A stretch of DNA of 64,000 nt from Bacillus gobiensis (GCF_001278705.1 NZ_CP012600.1:1426190-1490189); one strand, 5' to 3'. Counted from the stretch's first letter, positions 18,138 to 27,079 are shown. A program made the numbers and translations. Notes: a model not told the origin generated them from the letters alone.

Positions 18138-18536
18138 CTATTTTTTCCGGTAGCCTTTCCCAGATCCAGGACCTTCTTGAGCCCCGCCAACCTGACCAGG
18201 AAACATCTGGTTTGGAAACTGGCCTGTTTGTGCACCTGCTACTTGGCCTGGATCAGGACCCATTTGTCCCGGACCCATTTGTCCTGGTCCCATTTGTGCT
18301 CCTGCCACTTGACCAGGGTATGGACCGGGCGCATTGAAATTCTGATGTGATACTTGATTCGACTGTGACTGTGTTTGCGGATAGTAATGAACGTGATTGA
18401 ATTTATGATGATTAACATTGTTCACGTGAGTTGGATGAATGTGCGGAACAACTGATTCTGAGAATGTGTTGTTTTGGCAGTGTTTCGTCGGATGAACAAT
18501 GGGAGCCATCATATTTGGTCTTGGTCTACAAAACAT
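18138..18536 (-). CDS. cotD: spore coat protein CotD with a Gly/Pro/Gln-rich repeat extension
   Basis: Residues 1-65 follow CotD closely: CRPRPNMMAPIVHP, then PHIHPTHVNNVNHH and HVHYY, with many His and Asn residues. B. subtilis CotD is about 75 residues. Here a further ~65 residues are added, with three PGQV(A/G)GAQ units and tandem MGPGQ pentapeptides, giving 132 residues. CotD is an inner spore coat protein made in the mother cell. The start at 18536 has AAAGGGGAT eight bases upstream. A sigma-K-like promoter lies about 40 bases upstream and a terminator follows the stop. Confidence 0.88.
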   Translation of the reverse strand: MFCRPRPNMMAPIVHPTKHCQNNTFSESVVPHIHPTHVNNVNHHKFNHVHYYPQTQSQSNQVSHQNFNAPGPYPGQVAGAQMGPGQMGPGQMGPDPGQVAGAQTGQFPNQMFPGQVGGAQEGPGSGKGYRKK

Positions 18537-18574
18537 GAAACAATCCCCTTTCATAAGCTTCTATCTTACATTAT

Positions 18575-18602
18575 TAACCTATGAAATGGTCTGATAACAT
18601 GT
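18575..18602 (-). promoter_or_regulatory. predicted sigma-K promoter of cotD
   Basis: On the minus strand AC and CATAGGTTA (CATANNNTA consensus) are separated by 17 bases. This fits late mother-cell expression of a coat gene. Confidence 0.65.
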
Positions 18603-18621
18603 ACTAATGAAACGACCTATT

Positions 18622-18717
18622 TTAAATGTGATTTAAAAAGCTTTGGCCGAAATTTGCAAGAAAAAAAACGATTAAAAATACTACAACAAAAAATAGATAA
18701 AACATTCCTCTATACAT
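18622..18717 (-). CDS. 31-residue predicted membrane micropeptide
   Basis: The frame encodes a short basic start (MYRG), one long hydrophobic segment rich in Phe, Val and Leu, and a polar C-terminus (ANFGQSFLNHI). AAGGAG lies nine bases before the ATG. The gene is upstream of cotD on the same strand, separated from it by the cotD sigma-K-like promoter. I do not recognise the family. Similar one-helix peptides are common among Bacillus sporulation genes, and the position next to a coat gene makes that plausible, but it is inference only. Confidence 0.55.
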   Translation of the reverse strand: MYRGMFYLFFVVVFLIVFFLANFGQSFLNHI

Positions 18718-18873
18718 TTTCCAATACTCCTTAAAAATTATGCTAACAATCGATTACAGGAATCGCCACGATTCTTCTTTAATGGAAGATATATTTCAAA
18801 AAGATCCCGGGATAAAGGGCGAAATCCGTCAGCTTTTGCGCTTGCCCGGGGAATATTTTCTCGAGAATTTCTT

Positions 18874-20109
18874 CTATGATAATTTTCTGAGAAGGCGCTT
18901 TTGCCTTCTCTTTAAAGATTCAATTCTTTTCTCATTTTTTAGATCTTTTGCTTCTTCATAGTCGTGAAGTAGAGCTGTTGTTATTTCGAGTGCTGATTCG
19001 TATTCTTTTTCCTGGTGCTCCTTGTATTTAGCAAGCTCGATACCAGCATCGTGTCTTACTTTAAGATTTGTAGCAGCTAGAAGGCTCAGCCATATTTCAG
19101 AGGCTTCTGAATAATACCCTTTTTTCTTGTACAGAAATGACAAATCCAGATTAGCATGTTCTGTTTTATCAAACGTCACATGCCTCAGGTTCTTTAATTG
19201 CCTGATTGCCTCATCTGTTTGATTGTGGGCGATCATCCACCTGGCCATTTCATACGTTTCCAGCGGTTCGTCCGTACGGATCGGATTTAGAATTTTTTTG
19301 GAGATATGAATATAAAGCGTAATTAACGAAAGCAAGTCCTCTTCATTATGCTTCAAGACACCTTTTAGAATTTCAGGATCTTTTGATTTTAAATAGGAAA
19401 AGTAGAGCATCGGAGCTAGAAATCCTGGTGTATCTTCATCTCTTGTAACCTCCAGTTCATCCTGTTCGACATTGCTTAATGATACACGGTCAAGCTTGTG
19501 CTTCCACAGCCTTCTTGCACCATGCAGCAAATCAAAGTGCCCATAGGAAGGAAGCGCAGGAAGTTTATTTCTTAACAAGGTATGTCTCGTTTTCACATGC
19601 GGCCAATCAAAGGCTTTTCCGTTATAGGTCACTAGAGATTTAATATCGACCTCACTTAAAAACGAGTGGTAAAAAGCAACCTCGTGCCCCGGTCCGGGCA
19701 AAATCTGCTGCCTGACAACCACCTTGTCATCATATACTCTGGCATGTCCTAATAAGAAAATTGAATGCCCGACACCAGACAAACCGGTTGTTTCCGTATC
19801 AAAGAAAAAAAGCTGATTCGCTTGATAGCCTTTGCTCGATAACGAGTGCTCGATGTTGGTTTGATTCCACATCTCAACGACCTGTTGCAGCTCAGCCAAA
19901 GAATACTTCCCATGCATAGCGGACAAAGGATATGTCACTTCGCGAACGAAGCAATAGTCATCTTCAAAAAAACAAGGAGCGGCTCCAAGCCTTTCCCATG
20001 AATCAATATTAGGTTCAACCGCAGAGCTCGTTTGCTTCGAATCGGTTTTTTCCGGTTCGCTCCTGAGATGCTTTTTCATCCTGTTTAGTTTTCCTTTCAT
20101 CGACGACAT
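18874..20109 (-). CDS. mrfB: MrfB (YprB), metal-dependent DEDD exonuclease with TPR-like tail
   Basis: This 411-residue protein has an RNase H-fold exonuclease domain: FDTETTGLSG near residue 105, YNGKAFDWPH near 162 and HNEEDLLSL near 260 carry the acidic metal ligands. The C-terminal third contains helical TPR-like repeats. In B. subtilis MrfB works with the helicase MrfA in a UvrA-independent pathway that removes mitomycin C adducts. The start lies seven bases past the mrfA stop, with GGAAGGAT upstream, so the two are cotranscribed. Confidence 0.93.
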   Translation of the reverse strand: MSSMKGKLNRMKKHLRSEPEKTDSKQTSSAVEPNIDSWERLGAAPCFFEDDYCFVREVTYPLSAMHGKYSLAELQQVVEMWNQTNIEHSLSSKGYQANQLFFFDTETTGLSGVGHSIFLLGHARVYDDKVVVRQQILPGPGHEVAFYHSFLSEVDIKSLVTYNGKAFDWPHVKTRHTLLRNKLPALPSYGHFDLLHGARRLWKHKLDRVSLSNVEQDELEVTRDEDTPGFLAPMLYFSYLKSKDPEILKGVLKHNEEDLLSLITLYIHISKKILNPIRTDEPLETYEMARWMIAHNQTDEAIRQLKNLRHVTFDKTEHANLDLSFLYKKKGYYSEASEIWLSLLAATNLKVRHDAGIELAKYKEHQEKEYESALEITTALLHDYEEAKDLKNEKRIESLKRRQKRLLRKLS

Positions 20110-20115
20110 ATCCGT

Positions 20116-22395
20116 TCAATCCTTCCAGTCATTTAAAAGGCGCATTACGAGTTCTTTTGCTTTCTGCCCCCCTGAATCTACCCCAATACAGGACGGGCAG
20201 CCTGTTTGGCACGGGCATTCGGCTACAAGCCTGTGGGACTCTGCAATAATACGATCCAACTGTTCGTGGATTTTTTTAGATAACCCGACTCCTCCTGGAT
20301 ATTTATCATAGATAAAAATCGTCGGCTTTTCATTATGTACTGCTTTGAGCTGGGGATAAACGTGAAGATCAGAAGGGTCGCACATCACTTGCAGAGCTGC
20401 GACATAGCCCAAAATATTCGCTGCGCCAAGAAGCGCCTGTTCCATTTGCAGGTCGCTCCACTTTTTAGCCTGGTGATCTGTTGCTTGAACCCACGCTGCG
20501 TTCGTATGAAGCTCCTCCTCGGGAAGATGAATCGGTCCAGAACCTATGTTCTCATGAGTTTCAAAGCGAATTTTCTTAAAAATAGTCGCTTTGGCATTTA
20601 CTGTGATGTCTCCGAAGCCCGTAATTTTCTGCTCGCCTTCAGACAGCTTATCAATTTCAAGCACCTTCAGCACAACTGCGAGATTGGCATCGGTAAAATA
20701 ATCGACCTGCACTTCTCTGACATATGCTTTTCTTTCCTCCCAATCCAGCAGCTCAACTTGAAATTGTTCACCTTTATGCAAATAGATCGCTTTCTCATGA
20801 AGGAGCGTCATTGCGCTAAAACGGTCCATTTCCCCAATGACAGCTGCTTTTCCCGGCACGGATTGATCTATGATGACCACATTCTCCTGAGAGGCTGCCC
20901 GCAGGCTTATTCCATGCGCAGGAAACGAATCGCTCATCCAATGGTACGTCCCATCGTGTAAATGCAGTACTTCCTGTTCTCTTAAATAGTCAAGAATGTC
21001 CTCAACCTCAGTTTGCCCGAACCGTTCATTTTGTTTAAATGGGAGCTCGAATGCAGCACATTTCAAATGATCTACTAGAATGACCAGGTTATCCGGGTCA
21101 ATGACGGCTGTTTCGGGGGTTTGCTCAAAAAAATAAGCAGGGTGCTTAATGATGTATTGATCCAAAGGCGTTGAACTTGCCACCATAATGATTAATGCTT
21201 CATTTTCTCTTCTGCCTGCTCGCCCTGATTGCTGCCAAGCACTTGCGATCGTTCCGGGGTAGCCTGTCATAATGCACGCTTGCAGCTGACCGATATCCAC
21301 CCCTAGCTCCAGCGCGTTGGTGCTCACCACTCCCATGATGTCTCCGCTGCGAAGTCCTTTTTCAATCTTCCTTCGTTCGGTAGGAAGGTAGCCTCCCCTG
21401 TAGCCTTGTACAGCGGGCTCGCCGGCAATCGGCCTCATGATATCCTGCAAGTAGCTTAATATCAGCTCTACTCGTACCCTGCTTCTTGCAAACACAATCG
21501 TTTGGATTTGATTTTTTAAAAGCTCTGCTGCAAGTGTCCTCACTTCAAGAGCGGCACTTTTTCGAATATTCATTGACCGATTAACAATCGGAGGATTGTA
21601 AAAAAGAAAATGTTTTTTGCCTGAAGGTGCGCCGTTATCTGAAATTAAATTCATCTTAGAGCCTGTCAATGTTTCCGCCAGCTCAAGGGGGTTGGCGATT
21701 GTCGCCGATGTACAAATAAAGGTTGGATTGCTGCCGTAGTAGCTGCAAATTCGCTTAAGCCTACGAATCACATTGGCTACATGGCTGCCAAACACCCCGC
21801 GATACGTGTGAAGCTCATCAATAATAATAAACTTTAGATTTTCAAACAAAGAAACCCATTTTGTATGGTGCGGCAAAATGGCGGAATGAAGCATATCAGG
21901 ATTTGTAATAACAATATGTCCGGCTTTTCTTATCTTTTGCCGTATCGCTGGTGATGTATCCCCGTCATAGGTATATGAATGAATATCGATTCCAATTTCT
22001 TCGATCAGCTCATTCATTTCACTTTTTTGGTCTTGTGATAACGCTTTTGTCGGAAATAAATACAAGGCTCTCGACGACTGATCGTTGATGATTTCTTGTA
22101 ATACCGGGAGATGATAACAGAGAGATTTACCTGAAGCAGTCGGAGTTACTGCGACAACGTTTTCTTTATTTCCGGTTTTTTCATAAGCGGAATATTGATG
22201 GGAATAAAGACGGGTTATTCCTTTTTTGGCTAAGGCATGAATCAAGCGGTCGTCCAAAGCCGCGGGCATCTCCTTATATTTTGCTTCTTTTTTTGGGGTA
22301 GTGTGCCAATATACGATCTGGTCCTTAAACCGATCATCCTCTTTTAAACCATTGAGAAGCTCAGTTACATCTTTTTTTCGTTCCAACCCTTTCAC
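20116..22395 (-). CDS. mrfA: MrfA (YprA), superfamily 2 DNA helicase with DUF1998
   Basis: This 759-residue helicase has Walker A TPTASGKS near residue 88, IIDELH near 192, the SAT motif (TSATIANP) and QSGRAGRRE near 390. A C-terminal DUF1998 region carries CPCQTGCPSC, four cysteines likely to bind zinc. With MrfB it repairs mitomycin C lesions in B. subtilis. The first possible start is GTG at 22395. A TTG at 22386 has the better-spaced AGAGGTG site and aligns with the recalled B. subtilis N-terminus, so the protein may be three residues shorter. Confidence 0.95.
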   Translation of the reverse strand: MKGLERKKDVTELLNGLKEDDRFKDQIVYWHTTPKKEAKYKEMPAALDDRLIHALAKKGITRLYSHQYSAYEKTGNKENVVAVTPTASGKSLCYHLPVLQEIINDQSSRALYLFPTKALSQDQKSEMNELIEEIGIDIHSYTYDGDTSPAIRQKIRKAGHIVITNPDMLHSAILPHHTKWVSLFENLKFIIIDELHTYRGVFGSHVANVIRRLKRICSYYGSNPTFICTSATIANPLELAETLTGSKMNLISDNGAPSGKKHFLFYNPPIVNRSMNIRKSAALEVRTLAAELLKNQIQTIVFARSRVRVELILSYLQDIMRPIAGEPAVQGYRGGYLPTERRKIEKGLRSGDIMGVVSTNALELGVDIGQLQACIMTGYPGTIASAWQQSGRAGRRENEALIIMVASSTPLDQYIIKHPAYFFEQTPETAVIDPDNLVILVDHLKCAAFELPFKQNERFGQTEVEDILDYLREQEVLHLHDGTYHWMSDSFPAHGISLRAASQENVVIIDQSVPGKAAVIGEMDRFSAMTLLHEKAIYLHKGEQFQVELLDWEERKAYVREVQVDYFTDANLAVVLKVLEIDKLSEGEQKITGFGDITVNAKATIFKKIRFETHENIGSGPIHLPEEELHTNAAWVQATDHQAKKWSDLQMEQALLGAANILGYVAALQVMCDPSDLHVYPQLKAVHNEKPTIFIYDKYPGGVGLSKKIHEQLDRIIAESHRLVAECPCQTGCPSCIGVDSGGQKAKELVMRLLNDWKD

Positions 22396-22523
22396 CTCTT
22401 TCCCTATTGTACTAAGGAGACGTTCGTTTCGAAAGAGGGAAAAATAATTAAATCTGTCAAATTTCCGCCTCGTCGTAGATGGCGGTTCACCTCTAATGCT
22501 GCTTACTTCTGTTAACGAAGGAA

Positions 22524-22549
22524 AAATGCAGGCTGGCTCACCTGCATTT
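22524..22549 (-). terminator. terminator of ypqE
   Basis: AAATGCAGG/CCTGCATTT stem with an eight-base loop followed by TTTTTCC on the minus strand, immediately after the ypqE stop. Confidence 0.8.
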
Positions 22550-22551
22550 TG

Positions 22552-23058
22552 TTATTTCACTTTTATATCAAACAGCTTTGTTTTTCCTTTCACCGCATCT
22601 GATTCACCGGATGGTTCGATTGATTCTACAATGTCTCCGTTTGTGATAACAATCGGGGTAATCGTACTGCTTGCTTTTTCACTGATAAAATCAAGGTCGC
22701 AAGTAATGAGCGGATCTCCCACTTTTACTTTGTCCCCCTCCTTCACATGAGCTTCGAATCCTTCTCCCATCAGTTCTACAGTATCAAGTCCGATGTGAAT
22801 TAACAGCTCTATTCCTGACAACGACCGGATTCCAACTGCGTGCTTTGTATGAAACAATTGAATAATTTCTCCTTCAACAGGCGATACAATGTTGCCGTTT
22901 TCAGGCTTGACAGCAATTCCTTCTCCCATCATTTTTTGTGAAAATACAGGGTCTGGAACCTCTTCTAAAGGAACAACTTGTCCATCAATTGGCGAATAAA
23001 CCGCTTCCTCGTTTTTTGTGTCTTGTGCTTTGCCTATGCCAAACAGTTTTTTCAGCAT
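22552..23058 (-). CDS. ypqE: PTS glucose-type EIIA domain protein YpqE
   Basis: This 168-residue protein is a free-standing EIIA-glucose domain. [19 protein letters not shown] opens the fold and [14 protein letters not shown] near residue 80-95 carries the phosphorylated His. It would accept phosphate from HPr-His-P and pass it to an EIIB domain. The start ATG at 23058 has AAAGGGGAC upstream; an in-frame earlier start lacks a site. It is monocistronic and divergent from ypqA, as in B. subtilis. Its partner transporter is not in the window. Confidence 0.92.
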   Translation of the reverse strand: MLKKLFGIGKAQDTKNEEAVYSPIDGQVVPLEEVPDPVFSQKMMGEGIAVKPENGNIVSPVEGEIIQLFHTKHAVGIRSLSGIELLIHIGLDTVELMGEGFEAHVKEGDKVKVGDPLITCDLDFISEKASSTITPIVITNGDIVESIEPSGESDAVKGKTKLFDIKVK

Positions 23059-23196
23059 GTGATAGTCCCCTTTCAAAATCCCTTTAATCACCTTATATAT
23101 TTATATTTAATCATATATCGAGAGCTTCCTCAATTTATAACCTTATTTCCTTTTTCTGCATAGGCTATATAAAAATTCAGCTAAAGGAGTCTGAAG

Positions 23197-23628
23197 ATGA
23201 GTCAGGATAAAAATGAAAATAGCCAAAAAGATGTGCAAAAGCTAGGCAATTACTTGTCAAAGGCTGTTGAGGATTTCTTTTATTCATCCCCGTTTCACGA
23301 ATTATTAAATGGATTTCAAAATATTGTGTCCAACCAGTTGAATAATGCCATGGCAAGTACAGAAATCAGAGAGGACGAGACATTCCTTTACGTGGATGTG
23401 CATGTTCCGGATTCTTTTGTCAATGGAGAAATTCTCGTTGAAGTAAAATCGAGATATTTGCATCTTTCTATGAGGGAAACGGTAAAGCATTCGGAAAGCA
23501 ATTATCAAAAAATATCTTCAATGGCAAAATCGATTTTGCTTCCTTACCCTGTCATCCAGGAATCAATGAGTACTTCCTGGCCAAATCAGAATACGATGGT
23601 CATTTCTTTTGAAAAAACAAAAGCATGA
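23197..23628 (+). CDS. ypqA: Hsp20/alpha-crystallin-like protein YpqA
   Basis: The 143-residue protein has a helical N-terminus and a beta-rich domain (ETFLYVDVHVPD, then SRYLHLSMRETV) resembling the small heat-shock/GerT-like fold. The C-terminal IxI-type motif is not obvious. The position between ypqE and yppG matches B. subtilis ypqA, which I recall as about 140 residues. AAAGGAG precedes the ATG by eight bases. It converges on yppG across a shared terminator. A spore role is possible from its neighbours but not shown. Confidence 0.75.
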   Translation: MSQDKNENSQKDVQKLGNYLSKAVEDFFYSSPFHELLNGFQNIVSNQLNNAMASTEIREDETFLYVDVHVPDSFVNGEILVEVKSRYLHLSMRETVKHSESNYQKISSMAKSILLPYPVIQESMSTSWPNQNTMVISFEKTKA

Positions 23629-23648
23629 ATGCTTCCCATTCATGCTTT
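23620..23648. terminator. bidirectional terminator between ypqA and yppG
   Basis: AAAGCATGAAT/ATTCATGCTTT 11-bp perfect stem with a seven-base loop. The T-run is better on the minus strand (TTTTGTTTTTTC), serving yppG, and the ypqA stop lies inside the left arm. Confidence 0.85.
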
Positions 23649-24063
23649 ACGATTTAAAAAAGCTTGTAAAACCCTTTGCTAATGATCCCATTTGATTGAC
23701 CGTATTCATCATTTGGCCCGCCGTATCCATCAGCTTATTAAAATCATATTGCCCGTTTGATTTCTTGAATTGAGACATGATGCTCATGAATTGTGAAGGC
23801 TGCTGCTGATTTGGCCTTGGCTGCGGATATGGATTTGGATAGGATAAAGGTAGCTGTTGCATGCCTTGATATGAATTTGGCTCATCGTAATAAGGTATAT
23901 GACTCAGTGTTTGAGGTTGAGTTGGATATTGATTATGGGCTGCCCCTGGTGAATGAGTTTGGTAAGCAGATGGATAATGCGGATATTGCTGGGCAGAAGA
24001 ATGATAAGGAGCATAGCCATAAAGCTGTTCCGGATATAATCGGGTTTGTCTCCTATTGTTCAA
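23647..24063 (-). CDS. yppG: spore coat protein YppG
   Basis: The 138-residue protein has a Tyr/Pro/Gln/His-rich low-complexity N-terminal two thirds and a conserved C-terminal segment ([17 protein letters not shown], then [10 protein letters not shown]). This is the YppG family, a small spore coat component. The start is TTG at 24063, with AAGGAGAGAG upstream. A sigma-K-like promoter lies about 40 bases upstream and its spacing matches that of cotD, supporting late mother-cell expression. Confidence 0.88.
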   Translation of the reverse strand: MNNRRQTRLYPEQLYGYAPYHSSAQQYPHYPSAYQTHSPGAAHNQYPTQPQTLSHIPYYDEPNSYQGMQQLPLSYPNPYPQPRPNQQQPSQFMSIMSQFKKSNGQYDFNKLMDTAGQMMNTVNQMGSLAKGFTSFFKS

Positions 24064-24103
24064 TTTTAAACTCTCTCCTTCCGTTAATAATGATCTACTA
24101 GAT

Positions 24104-24131
24104 TAGTTTATGATCGAATTTACGTTTCGGT
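24104..24131 (-). promoter_or_regulatory. predicted sigma-K promoter of yppG
   Basis: On the minus strand AC and CATAAACTA (exact CATANNNTA) are separated by 17 bases, the same layout as upstream of cotD. Confidence 0.65.
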
Positions 24132-24228
24132 GCCTATGTTCTAAAAAAACAAAGCACGCATGTACTATAGAAAAGCACTGGTATTATTGGTAAGATATAA
24201 GGAAGATGGATGAAGGGGGAGAAAAGAC

Positions 24229-24417
24229 ATGAACTTAGCAGAGCTCAGGCATTCTTTTGCTGAAACAAAAAAGTACGAAACTGATAATCTGAACAAGCTT
24301 ATGGATTTCTCTAGGCATTTATATTTGCAAGGCCATCTTACGCTCCATGAGTTCCGGGTGTATTTAAAAAACCTGGAATCCGAAGGCGCCGAATCGCCTA
24401 TTTATCAAACTAAATAA
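24229..24417 (+). CDS. yppF: YppF family small protein
   Basis: This 62-residue helical protein has a charged N-terminal half and HLTLHEFRVYLKNLE near the C-terminus. It sits between yppG and yppE like B. subtilis yppF. AGGGGGAG lies about seven bases before the ATG. It converges on yppE across a shared terminator. Function unknown. Confidence 0.8.
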   Translation: MNLAELRHSFAETKKYETDNLNKLMDFSRHLYLQGHLTLHEFRVYLKNLESEGAESPIYQTK

Positions 24418-24422
24418 CATAA

Positions 24423-24456
24423 GAAAGGCAGCGGATTAACGGCTGCCTTCTTTTAC
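24423..24456. terminator. bidirectional terminator between yppF and yppE
   Basis: AAGGCAGC/GCTGCCTT stem with a nine-base loop, followed by CTTTT on the plus strand and CTTATG on the minus strand. Confidence 0.8.
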
Positions 24457-24804
24457 GTAATCTTTTAATGTTTTCAACGTGTACTGCACCGATTCGGATA
24501 AGTCTTTAAATCGCTTCAGGTGAATTTTGCAAAAAAAAGATTGCAGCACGACTTCGTTCAAATTTTCTTTTACAGCTTCTATTTGGCTGACATGGAGATA
24601 TCTGGGACGCTTTTCGCTGATATACCGTGTGGCATTTTCGGTCCAGGTATCTATGATTTGCGTACTTTCTTGAACTGCCGGCTGAACTTCTTTATAAAAA
24701 TCGACGGGAATGTCTTTGCCTTTCCGCTCATTATAGCGGCTGACAGATTCCTTCAGCAGGCAGAGCATCTCATCGTTAACTTCTAGAACTTCTGATTCTT
24801 TCAC
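24436..24804 (-). CDS. yppE: YppE, DUF1798 family protein
   Basis: This 122-residue protein is all-helical and acidic, with the family segment YISEKRPRYLHVSQIEAVKE near residues 62-80. B. subtilis YppE (about 123 residues) is known as a four-helix-bundle protein of unknown function. The start is GTG at 24804 preceded by GAGGTGACGTGAA. The small gene yppD lies 50 bases upstream on the same strand. Confidence 0.88.
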   Translation of the reverse strand: MKESEVLEVNDEMLCLLKESVSRYNERKGKDIPVDFYKEVQPAVQESTQIIDTWTENATRYISEKRPRYLHVSQIEAVKENLNEVVLQSFFCKIHLKRFKDLSESVQYTLKTLKDYVKEGSR

Positions 24805-24854
24805 TTCACGTCACCTCAATGAACATCCTATCAAAGAAGCAAGAAATCAACAAT

Positions 24855-25103
24855 TCACAAACATTTTACTGACAATTCACTTGGAATAGGAACCACGCTG
24901 CCAATTTTTTCAGATTGACCAATACATAGAACCAGTTCATCCAATTCTTTATCTATTTGTTCAAGGACGGCTTCAATTTTTACTTCTTTTTCTATTCTGT
25001 TCATCAGCATGCGGCTGCCGATGTTCTTCTCAATCTCAGTTACAGATTCTTCTATTTCCATCAGGATGTGAAGGACATTGTCTTTACTTACAAATCCGTT
25101 CAT
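24855..25103 (-). CDS. yppD: YppD, small hypothetical protein
   Basis: This 82-residue acidic helical protein has a central coiled-coil-like stretch and a C-terminus ending SELSVKCL. Its place upstream of yppE and next to sspM matches B. subtilis yppD, recalled at about 80 residues. AAAGGAGGAGAG precedes the ATG. No domain is recognised. yppD and yppE are probably cotranscribed. Confidence 0.72.
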   Translation of the reverse strand: MNGFVSKDNVLHILMEIEESVTEIEKNIGSRMLMNRIEKEVKIEAVLEQIDKELDELVLCIGQSEKIGSVVPIPSELSVKCL

Positions 25104-25286
25104 TCACTCTCCTCCTTTTTTCTTGTTGCCTTCTAATTTCTTTGTCCGGTGTAACTCTCCTTCCTGCTTGACAAAACTAGTACTAAATCGGCAAATGAAC
25201 TTATCATTCAGCAAAACTCTTCCGCGCAAGGCCTGCCGTATGATTCTGCTTATTTGGGCAAAAATAACCGTATGGGAGGTGTTGAC

Positions 25287-25376
25287 ATGAAAACAAAAAA
25301 AGAGCCGAAGAAAGAAGAAAACAAGCGTCCTCTAGGGGACAAAAAGCTGAATGGCCCAAACCGTCCTTCAACGTAA
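25287..25376 (+). CDS. sspM: small acid-soluble spore protein M (SspM)
   Basis: The 29-residue peptide begins MKTKKEPKKEE and ends DKKLNGPNRPST. The last part matches the SspM C-terminus (DKKLGGPNRPST as I recall it). SspM is a minor forespore protein. GGGAGG lies six bases before the ATG and a strong terminator overlaps the stop codon. Its place between yppD and yppC is as in B. subtilis. Confidence 0.88.
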   Translation: MKTKKEPKKEENKRPLGDKKLNGPNRPST

Positions 25377-25407
25377 GAAGCAGGGAAATCCTTGCTTCTT
25401 TTTTTTC
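25375..25407 (+). terminator. terminator of sspM
   Basis: AAGAAGCAGG/CCTTGCTTCTT stem followed by eight T's on the plus strand, beginning at the sspM stop codon. Confidence 0.9.
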
Positions 25408-25419
25408 GCTGCCTGCTTA

Positions 25420-26385
25420 CTACAGCCATTCTTTTATTGCGAACAATGCCGCAAGCTGTCTTCTTTTTTGCTGATACCACTCTGTCAAATCTACTTGGTC
25501 TGGTAAATTCACCTCTTTAAAGGAATGGCGCACCTGTGAATTTTTGCGAAACCAATCGTCCTTTTCTTCGTCTAATGAATGGATGACCACGGGGTAGCAT
25601 GTTCTGAGGAAAGGAGACGATCTTATTTTTCTTCCCATCATTTTTTCCATGTCATATCTTGACCCAGTATGCGGCACACAGTCAAGAAACTGGTAGCATG
25701 ATGTATGATAGACAGGATGAAAAAGCAGCTTTCCCAGCTTTTTACCCAGTGCAATCCTTTTTTCCGCCTTCGTAAAATTATTTATAGAAAGACCGAGCAG
25801 CCGGCCGTCGATCGTTGGGAAAATAACTGTGTTAAAATGAAAATAATCACTCATAAGAAACGGAAAAGCTGCAAATACATTCTTTTTTAGCCAATGATTT
25901 TGTATAATTGGTTTTTGAATCGTATTTTGTTCATTTATAATAAGTGCATGCATGAGACGTTTTTTATCCTTTTCATGCCAAAAAAGCTGCCACTCTGTTT
26001 CCATAAACGCTGAGACACCAAATGCACCAAGCATAGAAAAAAGCGGGGTACCACAGCGTTTCGAATAGCTGTAAAGCAAAAGCTGGGGAAAAGCATCGGA
26101 AAAGATCAGCCAGTTTGATCTTTCGTATGTGGTAAATAACCACGTCTGTTGATCAGAAGTAAGGCCTTTTTGAAACAACCGGCCTTTCAGATCCGTCATC
26201 GACCAGCCGGCATTTCGAGATACGGCGCTTGCCAGCAAGGCCCATTTGATCTCAGGATTGGTATCATAAAATGTTTTGTACGCATTCGTTCGGGATATGT
26301 TATCTTTATTAAGGCGTCTCGTTTGCTGCTTAATTTGCTGTATAACCTTGTGTCTGCAGTTTGCAGTTAACAACATGTACACCAC
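25420..26385 (-). CDS. yppC: YppC, DUF2515 family protein
   Basis: This 321-residue protein has segments typical of the family: [21 protein letters not shown] near residue 45 and [22 protein letters not shown] near 225. No catalytic motif is evident and the function is unknown. The longest frame starts at GTG 26385; an ATG three codons later (26376) has GGAAGTGG upstream and is equally possible. The gene is divergent from recU with only about 35 bases between starts, so recU promoter elements probably lie inside it. Confidence 0.88.
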   Translation of the reverse strand: MVYMLLTANCRHKVIQQIKQQTRRLNKDNISRTNAYKTFYDTNPEIKWALLASAVSRNAGWSMTDLKGRLFQKGLTSDQQTWLFTTYERSNWLIFSDAFPQLLLYSYSKRCGTPLFSMLGAFGVSAFMETEWQLFWHEKDKKRLMHALIINEQNTIQKPIIQNHWLKKNVFAAFPFLMSDYFHFNTVIFPTIDGRLLGLSINNFTKAEKRIALGKKLGKLLFHPVYHTSCYQFLDCVPHTGSRYDMEKMMGRKIRSSPFLRTCYPVVIHSLDEEKDDWFRKNSQVRHSFKEVNLPDQVDLTEWYQQKRRQLAALFAIKEWL

Positions 26386-26419
26386 TTCCGTTATAAATGA
26401 TTGTTTTAGGAGGTCTGGG

Positions 26420-27019
26420 ATGATCCGCTATCCAAACGGCAAACAATACGTGCCGAGCCAAACCAAACCGGCCACGGCGAAAACAAAAAATGAAAAATCA
26501 TTCAGTAATCGCGGAATGACCCTCGAAGACGATTTAAACGAAACGAATCAATATTATTTAGAAAAGCAAATCGCGGTTATTCATAAAAAGCCGACTCCCG
26601 TCCAAATTGTTCAGGTGGATTATCCGAGACGAAGCGCTGCGGTTATCAAGGAAGCCTATTTCAAGCAATCCTCCACCACGGATTACAACGGAATTTATCG
26701 AGGCAAATACATTGATTTCGAAGCAAAAGAAACCCAAAACAAAACCTCTTTTCCGTTAAAAAACTTTCATGCTCATCAAATCGAGCATATGAGACAGGTG
26801 GTTGACCATGGAGGTATTTGCTTTGTTATTATTTCCGCATTTAACGAAGTTTATCTTTTAAAAGCCGAACAATTATTTTATTTTTGGGAACGCTGTGAAA
26901 ATAATGGAAGAAAATCAATACGCAAGGATGAGCTTGATCAATCGGCTTGTCTTATCAAGCTTGGCTATTCACCCCGAATTGATTATATTAAAGCTATTGA
27001 TTCCTTATATTTTTCTTAA
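26420..27019 (+). CDS. recU: Holliday junction resolvase RecU
   Basis: This 199-residue nuclease cuts Holliday junctions in recombination and chromosome segregation. The family core is clear: [14 protein letters not shown] near 33, [10 protein letters not shown] near 58, [24 protein letters not shown] near 85-108 with the catalytic Asp/Glu/Lys residues, and APRIDY-like PRIDYI near the end. The start ATG has AGGAGG seven bases upstream; a longer open frame is antisense to yppC and unlikely. ponA follows 60 bases downstream, forming the recU-ponA operon known from B. subtilis. Confidence 0.97.
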   Translation: MIRYPNGKQYVPSQTKPATAKTKNEKSFSNRGMTLEDDLNETNQYYLEKQIAVIHKKPTPVQIVQVDYPRRSAAVIKEAYFKQSSTTDYNGIYRGKYIDFEAKETQNKTSFPLKNFHAHQIEHMRQVVDHGGICFVIISAFNEVYLLKAEQLFYFWERCENNGRKSIRKDELDQSACLIKLGYSPRIDYIKAIDSLYFS

Positions 27020-27079
27020 CACTTTCGGGGAAAATGCGTATGGAAAATATGCGCTTAGCTAATGAAAGGTAGAGATGTT

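Noticed and set aside
20335..20961. 208-codon open frame on the plus strand
   Set aside because: It lies entirely antisense to mrfA, whose motifs and operon position are clear, and has no ribosome binding site or family features.
26276..26419. N-terminal extension of RecU
   Set aside because: The extra 48 codons are antisense to yppC and lack a ribosome binding site, whereas the ATG at 26420 has AGGAGG and matches the family N-terminus.
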